A stretch of DNA of 10,252 nucleotides. It comes from Betaproteobacteria bacterium. GTDB lineage: Bacteria > Pseudomonadota > Gammaproteobacteria > Burkholderiales > SG8-39. Under the pieces are notes generated by a model. That model did no database searches. It was not told the origin of the DNA and was given only the letters and a program-made list of their open reading frames with translations. Location: NCBI GenBank assembly GCA_012274205.1, contig JAAOZY010000242.1:1-10252 (forward strand), read 5' to 3'. Below, one piece after another: positions 1-5,327 of this stretch (the stretch's first letter is position 1; the number at the start of each line of letters is the position of its first letter). The translations under genes and the position numbers were made by a program.

Positions 1-1265
1 GGATATTCAGCGAGCGCGATCTGGTCGCGGCCGTCGCGCGCGGCGAGGAAGCCCGCTGCGTGGCCGAGCTCATGACGCGCGCGCCGATTGCGCTTCCGGC
101 GCATGCGTTCGCCTACGAGGCCGCGCTCACCATGATCGGCAACCGCATCCGCCACGTACTGGTGACCGAGGACGAAAAGCTCGCCGGCGTGGTGTCCGAG
201 CGCGACCTGTTTTCGCTGCAGCGGCTCGGCCTGGGCGAACTCACCACCGAAATCCGGCTGGCGGCTGATGTGGGCATACTCGCAAACATCGCCGCGGAGA
301 TCCGCAAGCTCACGCGGCTGCTGGTGGCGCAGGGCGTCGCGCCGGGTCAGCTCACCCTGTATGTCTCGGTGCTCAACGACCGGCTGTGCCAGCGCGTGAT
401 CGAGGTCGTGCGCAAGCGCCATCAGTGGGAGCAGATCAGCTGGTGCTGGCTCGGCTTCGGCAGCGAGGGCCGGCTGGAGCAGACCTTCAGCACCGACCAG
501 GACAACGGCATCATTTTCGCCGCGCACGACGGCGCGCAGCCCGAGGGCGTGCGCTCGCGCCTGCTGCCGTTCGCGCTCGAAGTGAACCAGGCGCTGGACG
601 CCTGCGGCTTTCGCTGGTGCAAGGGCAACGTGATGGCGTCCAACCCGGCGTTGTGCCTGTCGGTGGAGGAATGGCGCGGCAAGATGGGCGGCTGGCTGCA
701 GAACTGGGATCCGAAGGCGCTGCTCGACGCGTCGATCTACTTCGATTTTCGCCCGCTCTACGGTGATGCGAGCCTGGCCGAGGACCTGCGCCAGTGGGTG
801 CTGCAGCGCACGCGCGCGCATTCGGCCTTCCTGCGCCAGATGGCGGAGAACGCGCTGCGCGTGCGCCCGGCGCTGGGCAGGTTTCGCGATTTCATCACCG
901 AGGACAAGCCCGACGCGCCGCACAGCGTCGACCTGAAGGTCTACGGCGTGCGCCTGTTCGTGGACGCGGCGCGCATCTTTGCGCTGGCGCAGGGGCTGCC
1001 GCAGACCAACACGGTCGAGCGCCTGCGCGCGGCCGGCCCGGGTGCGCGCATGAGCGCGGCGGACATCGACGCCGCCACCGAAGCCTTCCTGTTCATGCAG
1101 CAGCTGCGCCTCAATCACCAGGCCGCGAGCGAGGACATCGCCGAGGGCATCGCCAACCGCATCGACCCGGACCAGCTCAACGAACTGCAGCGCTACACGC
1201 TGATGCAGGCATTCCGGCTGGCGCGCAAGCTGCAGCAGCGGCTCGCGCTGAACTATCAGCTGTGA
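1..1265 (+). CDS. CBS-domain / DUF294-type nucleotidyltransferase, 5'-truncated by window edge
   Basis: The reading frame is open from base 3, so the gene enters from outside the window; 420 residues are visible. The first about 70 visible residues hold the end of one CBS repeat (IFSERDLVAAV) and a second repeat ending in VVSERDLF; such pairs bind adenine nucleotides. Near visible residue 150 comes the nucleotidyltransferase signature GSEGRLEQTFSTDQDN, with the GS motif and the two metal-binding aspartates of the D-x-D pattern intact. The rest fits the DUF294 C-terminal helical region seen in GlnD-like proteins. The family is thought to sense nucleotides and possibly modify partner proteins; members often sit beside acetate/solute symporter and DnaQ-like exonuclease genes, not visible here. 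It ends 128 bp before tRNA-Phe. GC is high and codon use looks native. Family assignment is firm; the substrate is unknown. Confidence 0.88.
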   Translation, partial: IFSERDLVAAVARGEEARCVAELMTRAPIALPAHAFAYEAALTMIGNRIRHVLVTEDEKLAGVVSERDLFSLQRLGLGELTTEIRLAADVGILANIAAEIRKLTRLLVAQGVAPGQLTLYVSVLNDRLCQRVIEVVRKRHQWEQISWCWLGFGSEGRLEQTFSTDQDNGIIFAAHDGAQPEGVRSRLLPFALEVNQALDACGFRWCKGNVMASNPALCLSVEEWRGKMGGWLQNWDPKALLDASIYFDFRPLYGDASLAEDLRQWVLQRTRAHSAFLRQMAENALRVRPALGRFRDFITEDKPDAPHSVDLKVYGVRLFVDAARIFALAQGLPQTNTVERLRAAGPGARMSAADIDAATEAFLFMQQLRLNHQAASEDIAEGIANRIDPDQLNELQRYTLMQAFRLARKLQQRLALNYQL

Positions 1266-1305
1266 ACGCGCCGGCGGGCGGCGCGGCGCCGGGACAGCCG
1301 CTTCC

Positions 1306-1334
1306 TTGGCTAAAGGCCCGTTTCCCCTTATAAT
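1306..1334 (+). promoter_or_regulatory. sigma70-type promoter of tRNA-Phe
   Basis: A perfect -10 box TATAAT (1329-1334) lies 17 bases downstream of a -35-like TTGGCT (1306-1311). The expected start near 1341 is about 50 bases before the tRNA, with a GC-rich discriminator (CGCCC) typical of stable-RNA promoters. It lies outside the integration point, so it would drive the tRNA whatever element is inserted. Confidence 0.7.
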
Positions 1335-1393
1335 TCGCCCTCTTCTCGACCGCCCGCGTTCCCGGCCTTTGCGGCGGCCGGCGCATCAAAAAT

Positions 1394-1469
1394 GGCCAAG
1401 TAGCTCAGTTGGTAGAGCAGCGGACTGAAAATCCGTGTGTCGGTGGTTCAATTCCGCCCTTGGCCACCA
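1394..1469 (+). tRNA. tRNA-Phe (anticodon GAA)
   Basis: This is a 76-nt cloverleaf. The 7-bp acceptor stem GGCCAAG pairs with CTTGGCC, followed by discriminator A and an encoded CCA. The D-arm is AGCTCAGTTGGTAGAGC, and the anticodon stem GCGGA/TCCGT encloses loop CTGAAAA with anticodon GAA at 1427-1429. The T-loop is GGTTCAATTCC. From 1424 onward the gene is the same sequence that recurs at 3586 and 6402. The intact tRNA is therefore rebuilt by the element inserted in it, as usual for tRNA-targeting integrases. Confidence 0.97.
1424..1469 (+). repeat. att copy 1 (left attachment site inside tRNA-Phe)
   Basis: This 46-bp block, from the anticodon arm to CCA of the tRNA, is identical to 3586-3631. 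It differs from the block ending at 6445 only at one base near its left edge (C1425 against T6401). The strand exchange point would fall within it. Confidence 0.9.
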
Positions 1470-1491
1470 ACTTTCAACGGGTTAGCGTTGT

Positions 1492-2556
1492 CTAGCCTGT
1501 CAGTCTTTCGCCACCGTAGGGAAAACGTAGAACATTTCCTACGTTTGCCCCCAACAGACCCGATTCAATCCGGGCCGCAGCAACCGCTAGATGCTCGGTT
1601 GCAAACTTGGCGTAGCGATCCACCATCACCCGCGACTTCCAGCCGCCCAGGTCTTTTAGCTCGTCGGTCGATGTTCCCGACTGACGATGCCACGAGGCCC
1701 AGGTATGCCGCAAATCGTGGAAGCGAAAATTATCAAGCTTCGCCCGTTTCACCGCCTCATACCATGCCGAGTTACCCACTGCGCCGGAAATGCGCGCCCC
1801 TCGATAGGTGAAGCAGTAATCCGGATGCTTGCCTTGTTCCGCCTCCAAGACGGCAACCGCATCTCTATTTAACGGCACGCCTCGCGGCGTTCCATTCTTG
1901 GTATGGTCCAGCCATGCCGTGTGGCGGTCCAAATCCACACGACGCCATTCCAAGCCGGTAATCTCCGAAGCTCGACACCCTGTCGCCAAGGCGAAGCGCA
2001 CGATCGCCGCCAGGTGAGGCGGGCAGGCCGCAATCAAGCGGACAGCCTCTTCCCTTATCAGCCATCGATCACGCTCAACTTCGCCCGGCAGCAATCGGAT
2101 TTTGGGATGGTTGTCGATCCACTGCCATTCATCCCGCGCCATCCGGAGAATTCCCCGAATCGCCGCGAGATAGCGATTCACTGTCGCCGGTTTGATTCCC
2201 CGGTGCAGCAACCACTCGCAGACCTGCCAAACCATGTCCCCATCAATATCGGTCAAATACTTTTTCCCCAGAATCGGGTCAAGGATTCGACAGATACGCC
2301 TTACATCTCCGACGCTTCTAAGCGAGGCTTTTACTTCGAGGTACCGAACTACGGCTTCCTGCCATAGGCGCTTGGGCTTCACTCCGAAATGCCCTTGCCT
2401 GAATGCCTCGCTCTTGAGCTTGGCAAGGAGAGCTAAGGCTTCCTTTCGGTCTTCAGTCCGAGTGCTTTGGCATACGCGTCTGCCGTTCGGTAGTACCACA
2501 TCGACCCACCAGTAACAGGAATCCCGCCGCCGGTAGAGTCCGCTTTCACGAGCCAT
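1492..2556 (-). CDS. int: tyrosine recombinase / site-specific integrase
   Basis: A 354-residue integrase expected to recombine the element with the tRNA-Phe 3' end. The N-terminus (GLYRRRDSCYWWVDV...RRVCQSTRTEDRKEA) resembles an arm-binding domain, a core-binding helical region follows at about 60-150, and the catalytic domain spans about 160-330. All expected catalytic residues are present: R195 (ATGCRASE), K220, H280 and R283 (FHDLRHTW), W306 (LGGWKS) at the His/Trp position, and the nucleophile Y315 (VDRYA). The ATG at 2556 has a good Shine-Dalgarno AGGAG eight bases upstream, so this start is preferred although it lies 124 bp inside the preceding gene. The last residues (ANVGNVLRFPYGG) are encoded by the CGTAG repeats that probably act as binding sites. 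The stop is 22 bp from the tRNA. The gene appears intact and functional. Confidence 0.95.
   Translation of the reverse strand: MARESGLYRRRDSCYWWVDVVLPNGRRVCQSTRTEDRKEALALLAKLKSEAFRQGHFGVKPKRLWQEAVVRYLEVKASLRSVGDVRRICRILDPILGKKYLTDIDGDMVWQVCEWLLHRGIKPATVNRYLAAIRGILRMARDEWQWIDNHPKIRLLPGEVERDRWLIREEAVRLIAACPPHLAAIVRFALATGCRASEITGLEWRRVDLDRHTAWLDHTKNGTPRGVPLNRDAVAVLEAEQGKHPDYCFTYRGARISGAVGNSAWYEAVKRAKLDNFRFHDLRHTWASWHRQSGTSTDELKDLGGWKSRVMVDRYAKFATEHLAVAAARIESGLLGANVGNVLRFPYGGERLTG
1515..1543. promoter_or_regulatory. candidate left integrase arm-type sites (CGTAG repeats)
   Basis: CGTAG occurs at 1515-1519 and again at 1526-1530, 11 bp apart (about one helical turn), and inverted as CTACG at 1539-1543. 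The 16-mer CGTAGGGAAAACGTAG is exactly repeated near the other end of the module (3494-3509). Placement close to both att copies is what arm-type integrase or excisionase sites require. The assignment is by position and repetition only. The cluster lies inside the 3' end of int. Confidence 0.55.
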
Positions 2557-2804
2557 GAGGAAAACTCCTTTCTGGCCCGCCCTCGGTGCTTATATTCGTC
2601 CAGCCACGCGTCCAGGTCAACCCGGTCATAAACGCAGCGTCGCCCGATTTGAACAAAAGGCACCCCCTGCTCGGCAAGAAGGGTGATCCCGATCCCCAAA
2701 TAGGCCGCCGCCTGTTCACGACTGAGCCCCCGCGCAGGAGGGAGCGGCAACCCGCGCCCATGCCCATCATTCGCCCCTTGAGGCTTTGCTGTAGTCGACG
2801 GCAT
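2433..2804 (-). CDS. HTH (AlpA/Xis-like) DNA-binding protein, probable excisionase/regulator
   Basis: A 123-residue protein. Residues about 26-76 form a MerR/HTH_17-type domain (LSREQAAAYLGIGITLLAEQ ... QIGRRCVYDRVDLDAWLDEY), with the pattern of AlpA and Xis proteins that pick an insertion-site sequence and finish with R-x-D-L-D-x-W-L. The N-terminus is low-complexity and the C-terminal 45 residues are Gly/Ser-rich without a known fold. The start at 2804 follows a strong Shine-Dalgarno (GGAGGAGGT). The gene overlaps int by 124 nt in another frame and is read in the same direction, so the two are very probably co-transcribed and translationally coupled. The likely role is control of excision direction or of int expression; a plain repressor is the alternative. 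Family is fairly sure, exact role inferred. Confidence 0.82.
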   Translation of the reverse strand: MPSTTAKPQGANDGHGRGLPLPPARGLSREQAAAYLGIGITLLAEQGVPFVQIGRRCVYDRVDLDAWLDEYKHRGRARKEFSSWLVKADSTGGGIPVTGGSMWYYRTADAYAKALGLKTERKP

Positions 2805-2880
2805 AGCGATCTACCTCCTCCGGCGTGGCGCTGTCCCTCCTATGGATTTATGCTAATGCCATGGAATGAGAGGAAAGACC

Positions 2881-3351
2881 ATGAGTGAAGAGAAAAGCGT
2901 TCACGAAATTGCACCGAAGGTGCACGTCAAAAGCGTGGGAAGAGCATCACTACGAAGAAGGACAATATGGATTGCATTCGCTTTACTGGGATGTTTGTAT
3001 CTTTTGATGGTTCTTAAAGCTTCCTACGCTCAATCGAACTCAATTCGGTATCCGCAGAATTCTATTGCAAGTAGGCTGGGCTGTGACTTTGTCCCAGTAG
3101 CAATGGGGCCCCTATATCTCCCGCACAATAAGTACAGGGCAGCTCGTCCTGGCTATAAAAACAATGATGGAAACCCTTGGCTCTTGCAGGACAACACGAG
3201 TTCAATGGTCACAAGCGAAATACTGCAGGATCAAAAGTGTTTTCAGGCTTATCTTCTAGACATTATGCAATTGCCTCAAAAGCATATTTTGACTATTTAT
3301 GACCAGCGCCGCCAAGAAGTCGTTTTGAAAATCATTAAGTATGCGACTTGA
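2881..3351 (+). CDS. orphan single-pass membrane or exported protein (module 1 cargo)
   Basis: I do not recognise this 156-residue protein. A basic N-terminus (RASLRRR, 21-27) precedes one hydrophobic segment at about 28-47, ending in ASYA-QS, which could also be a signal-peptidase I site. The rest (51-156) would then be periplasmic and contains two cysteines (C68, C120) that could pair. I chose ATG 2881 because AGAGGA lies six bases upstream; an in-frame ATG at 2866 lacks a clear site. The gene is divergent from the int/HTH pair with 76 bp between start codons. Base composition is clearly more AT-rich than its surroundings, indicating separate acquisition. It is the only cargo of module 1, so any benefit to the host, such as phage exclusion, would have to come from it; that is speculation. 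Confidence 0.7.
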   Translation: MSEEKSVHEIAPKVHVKSVGRASLRRRTIWIAFALLGCLYLLMVLKASYAQSNSIRYPQNSIASRLGCDFVPVAMGPLYLPHNKYRAARPGYKNNDGNPWLLQDNTSSMVTSEILQDQKCFQAYLLDIMQLPQKHILTIYDQRRQEVVLKIIKYAT

Positions 3352-3385
3352 TTTTTTTACGTCCGGTATTTGGACATCGGAAAAT

Positions 3386-3411
3386 GCCGACACACGATGA
3401 TTCGGGTCGGC
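3386..3411. other. inverted repeat in the non-coding right arm of module 1
   Basis: GCCGAC (3386-3391) and GTCGGC (3406-3411) form a 6-bp stem with a 14-base loop. It lies in the about 140 bp between the cargo gene stop and the right-end repeat. A run of seven T at 3353-3359 just after the cargo stop has only a 4-bp stem in front of it, so it is a poor terminator candidate. Nothing else is supported here. Confidence 0.3.
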
Positions 3412-3492
3412 GCACCAGATTCATTGTGGCACCATGCATTCCCAGCGGTAGCTAGACTTAGTTAGCCTCGGACGAGCCGCGTAGAATTCAGA

Positions 3493-3631
3493 ACGTAGGG
3501 AAAACGTAGGGAACTCGGCGATTCTTGCCGAGCTTCTACGAGCGAGGGCGGGCCGTTAATACAACGATTTAGAGCCTAAAGTACAACTGAAAATCCGTGT
3601 GTCGGTGGTTCAATTCCGCCCTTGGCCACCA
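3493..3631. repeat. right-end repeat of module 1 (arm sites, hairpin, att copy 2)
   Basis: The block contains the 16-mer with two CGTAG sites (3494-3509), hairpin CTCGGC(3514-3519)/GCCGAG(3527-3532) with loop GATTCTT, an inverted CTACG (3536-3540), the conserved stretch GAGGGCGGGCCGTTAATAC and finally the att core. From 3514 on it aligns without gaps to 6328-6445, with about 11 mismatches by eye in 118 positions. It is probably the right arm of the attachment region. Confidence 0.8.
3586..3631 (+). repeat. att copy 2 (between the two modules)
   Basis: This is an exact 46-bp copy of the tRNA-Phe 3' end, without the 5' half of the tRNA, so it is not a tRNA gene. It is the right border of module 1 and the left border of module 2. 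Confidence 0.92.
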
Positions 3632-3650
3632 CTTATCTTTTATGCGCTTA

Positions 3651-3675
3651 GGCTAGCTTTCGGGCTGGCCTTTTT
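3651..3675 (+). terminator. rho-independent terminator 19 bases after att copy 2
   Basis: Stem GGCTAGC (3651-3657) pairs with GCTGGCC (3664-3670), with one G-U pair and loop TTTCGG, followed by TTTTT. It stands where a tRNA-Phe terminator would be if the tRNA were uninterrupted. It may therefore be the displaced native terminator of tRNA-Phe. It could also insulate module 2 from read-through. Confidence 0.75.
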
Positions 3676-3726
3676 GCATTTTGGGGGGCGCTGTACCGAA
3701 AGTCCGCGGGTCGGCAATTAACTCAT

Positions 3727-4377
3727 TCATTGCAGTCCTGAAGCATATTTCGTGATGCCGGCAACAAGTTCGTCGACCATCCTATGCTGCGCATTGTCTA
3801 GCGCTGCCCGTCGCGCCACAAGCCGGATGAGAAAGGCGCCGAAATCCGGACTTTGGTGGAATAGTTCGAGGATTTTATCCTTGCTGATCATCCCCAGTTC
3901 AGCGTCGCTTAGACAAACTGCGGTGTCGGTGCGTTGGTGTTCGCTAGAGAATATTCCAATGATGCCTATCATCTGTCCCTGTGGCACAACAATATTCTTT
4001 TCCAGTAAGCGCGCTGAACCCTTAACCAGGTAATAGACGCAATCGGCACGGTCTCCCTTGGTGAACAATTGCTCGCCCTTGTTACGCTTGACCTGTTGCA
4101 TGTAAGGCAATATCAGTTCAGGCGCAGCCACGCCTGTCTGTTCACTGGCACGCACCTTGCGGATCAACTGCCTAATTTCGACGAAGCGCCAGACATTTAG
4201 CGGCAATAGCAGAAGATGCAAGACCAGGATGGGGACCAAATTGCCCATCCAACCATATGCAACAAACATTAGGTTGCTCGCAACGGCGACCATTCGCATA
4301 CGAATCATGGTCTTCAGGTAAAACGTGCTGAAGACCAGCAATCCACCCAAATAGCCGAGCACTTCAAGCAAGGTCAT
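3727..4377 (-). CDS. three-TM membrane protein fused to a cyclic-nucleotide-binding-like domain
   Basis: A 216-residue protein. Residues about 3-62 hold three hydrophobic helices separated by short polar turns, similar to YgjV/PQ-loop-type small membrane proteins. After a charged linker (63-80), residues about 90-175 have the beta-roll pattern of a cNMP-binding domain (KRNKGEQLFTKGDRADCVYYL; VKGSARLL), followed by C-terminal helices. In the phosphate-binding cassette (MIGIIGIFSSEHQRTDTAV, 136-154) the usual G-E-x-(A/G) glutamate is replaced by I139, while the phosphate-binding arginine is kept as R149. Three TM helices plus such a domain is the layout of Popeye (POPDC) proteins. A membrane sensor of cAMP, c-di-GMP or another ligand is likely, but the ligand is uncertain. 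No good Shine-Dalgarno precedes ATG 4377. The gene stands alone, reading toward the terminator. Confidence 0.78.
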   Translation of the reverse strand: MTLLEVLGYLGGLLVFSTFYLKTMIRMRMVAVASNLMFVAYGWMGNLVPILVLHLLLLPLNVWRFVEIRQLIRKVRASEQTGVAAPELILPYMQQVKRNKGEQLFTKGDRADCVYYLVKGSARLLEKNIVVPQGQMIGIIGIFSSEHQRTDTAVCLSDAELGMISKDKILELFHQSPDFGAFLIRLVARRAALDNAQHRMVDELVAGITKYASGLQ

Positions 4378-4469
4378 GGCCGTGCTTCAAATGAAAGTCC
4401 TCGCGGGTGAGGAACAGTCTGGCGAAAGACCCACTTGTATCGCCTACCTGGGAACCCCGGGGCCTGTGC

Positions 4470-4712
4470 TCAGTACTTGACCGGCTTCGCAAACAGCGCT
4501 CTTATGCCGCGCGCCATGCCAGTGGCCACATGGCGGACGCCTTGCGCGATGGAATGCATATCGGCGGCCGCGCGCAGCATGGTCTCTGCAATCACTTCGC
4601 CGCTGTGCAAGTTCGCCCTCGCGCGGGAGCGTGCCCCTTCGTTCATGTGCATCGTGCCCAGGAGGGTGCGGACACTGGACCTGTCTACTGATTTCTTCGG
4701 CATAGCTGTCAT
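4470..4712 (-). CDS. small basic hypothetical protein (80 aa)
   Basis: I do not recognise this family. The ORF encodes 80 residues, rich in Arg/Ala/Met and without a signal peptide or clear membrane span. The middle part (about 35-70: SGEVIAETMLRAAADMHSIAQGVRHVATGMARGI) reads as amphipathic helix. Support for a real gene is a clear Shine-Dalgarno GAGG eight bases before ATG 4712, and its position 50 bp behind the DUF3563-like gene on the same strand, which suggests one operon. A longer ORF on the opposite strand covers the same bases but has no ribosome-binding site and an artificial Arg/Pro/Ala composition. Confidence 0.55.
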   Translation of the reverse strand: MTAMPKKSVDRSSVRTLLGTMHMNEGARSRARANLHSGEVIAETMLRAAADMHSIAQGVRHVATGMARGIRALFAKPVKY

Positions 4713-4762
4713 TTTGAAATCCTCACAAAGAGTGCATAAGCGGGCGGTGCGATTGCGCGGTT

Positions 4763-5131
4763 TCAGCAGTCCATCGAGGGCATGCGCTCGTAACGGCGGA
4801 TGCGCTCTTCCAGATCGGCGAGGTTTTGCGATGCGGCCAGGTAGTTTTCCAACTCGGCCTGACCGCCACCCTCGAACTTGCGAACCAGGGCCTCGAGGTA
4901 GGGTTTCAGCTTGCTGCCAACCCAGGCGCCATGCCTGGCTTGCATCCGCTGCTCCGGCTGGTCGGTGTCGGCCACAGTTTCAGGACGCTTTCCCGCACGC
5001 ATCATGCGACGCACAAAATCAGGCCAAAGAGGCGGCGCATTCCAGCAATTGATAGCATCCACGCCAGGAAGGGTTCCAGGCGCTTGTAAGCTATCGCCGG
5101 GGTAGATCGGAGGGTAGATTCGCATTCTCAT
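4763..5131 (-). CDS. DUF3563-like hypothetical protein
   Basis: About 122 residues from ATG 5131. The C-terminal 25 residues (QAELENYLAASQNLADLEERI...RYER) match the short DUF3563 pattern of betaproteobacterial proteins (xExYLAxAxDLxDLExRxRxxE). The N-terminal part (IYPPIYPGDSL...NCWNAPPLWPDFVRRM) is Pro/Trp-rich and unfamiliar, so the protein is longer than typical DUF3563 members. Function is unknown. The start is uncertain: ATGs at 5140, 5131 and 5125 are possible, and the frame stays open to 5227. I prefer 5131 because a weak GGA lies just upstream. The gene is divergent from the LysR gene and is the best candidate for its direct target. Confidence 0.6.
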   Translation of the reverse strand: MRMRIYPPIYPGDSLQAPGTLPGVDAINCWNAPPLWPDFVRRMMRAGKRPETVADTDQPEQRMQARHGAWVGSKLKPYLEALVRKFEGGGQAELENYLAASQNLADLEERIRRYERMPSMDC

Positions 5132-5242
5132 AAATTCCATATCTATTTGAATAACAATAGTGAAATATCTGTATGTGGGCAACATACGGCCTACGCCTGG
5201 AACAATCCAATCGCTTGTTCGGATCATGCCAATTGGCCAGGC

Positions 5243-5261
5243 TTATACTTAGTCTAAATAA
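5243..5261. promoter_or_regulatory. AT-rich imperfect palindrome, candidate LysR-type operator
   Basis: In the about 100-200 bp between the divergent DUF3563-like and lysR genes, TTAT...TTAGTCTAA...ATAA forms an imperfect dyad. LysR regulators usually bind such T-N11-A dyads between themselves and a divergent target. On the plus strand, TTGATG (5262-5267) and TAGAAT (5287-5292) could be a weak promoter for lysR, with a poor 19-bp spacer. Confidence 0.3.
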
Positions 5262-5327
5262 TTGATGCGCTGCACAACATTTGCCATAGAATAGGACTTC
5301 GAAAGTCGTCTGGAAGCGGGTATTCGT

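Larger units (their letters stand above)
1424..3631. mobile_element. Module 1: minimal tRNA-Phe integrative element (about 2.2 kb)
   Basis: The module runs between two perfect 46-bp direct repeats of the tRNA-Phe 3' end. It holds a full tyrosine integrase whose 3' end faces the tRNA, an overlapping HTH/excisionase-like gene and a single AT-rich cargo gene on the opposite strand. The 16-mer CGTAGGGAAAACGTAG occurs near both ends (1515-1530 and 3494-3509). No replication, capsid or conjugation gene is visible. This is a complete integration/excision cassette with almost no room for anything else. It may be a reduced satellite-like element or a deletion derivative of a larger island or prophage. 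Confidence 0.85.

Noticed and set aside
386..766. plus-strand ORF inside the nucleotidyltransferase gene
   Set aside because: It is a +2 frame shadow made mostly of Arg/Ala/Gly.
3345..3359. terminator after the module 1 cargo gene (T-run at 3353-3359)
   Set aside because: Only a 4-bp stem precedes the T-run, too weak to call.
3586..3631. second tRNA-Phe gene at att copy 2 (and likewise at att copy 3)
   Set aside because: Only the anticodon-arm-to-CCA part is present; no D-arm or 5' acceptor strand lies upstream.
4435..5052. 205-residue plus-strand ORF
   Set aside because: It is antisense to the small basic gene and the DUF3563-like gene, has no ribosome-binding site and shows the Arg/Pro/Cys-rich composition typical of an opposite-strand shadow.
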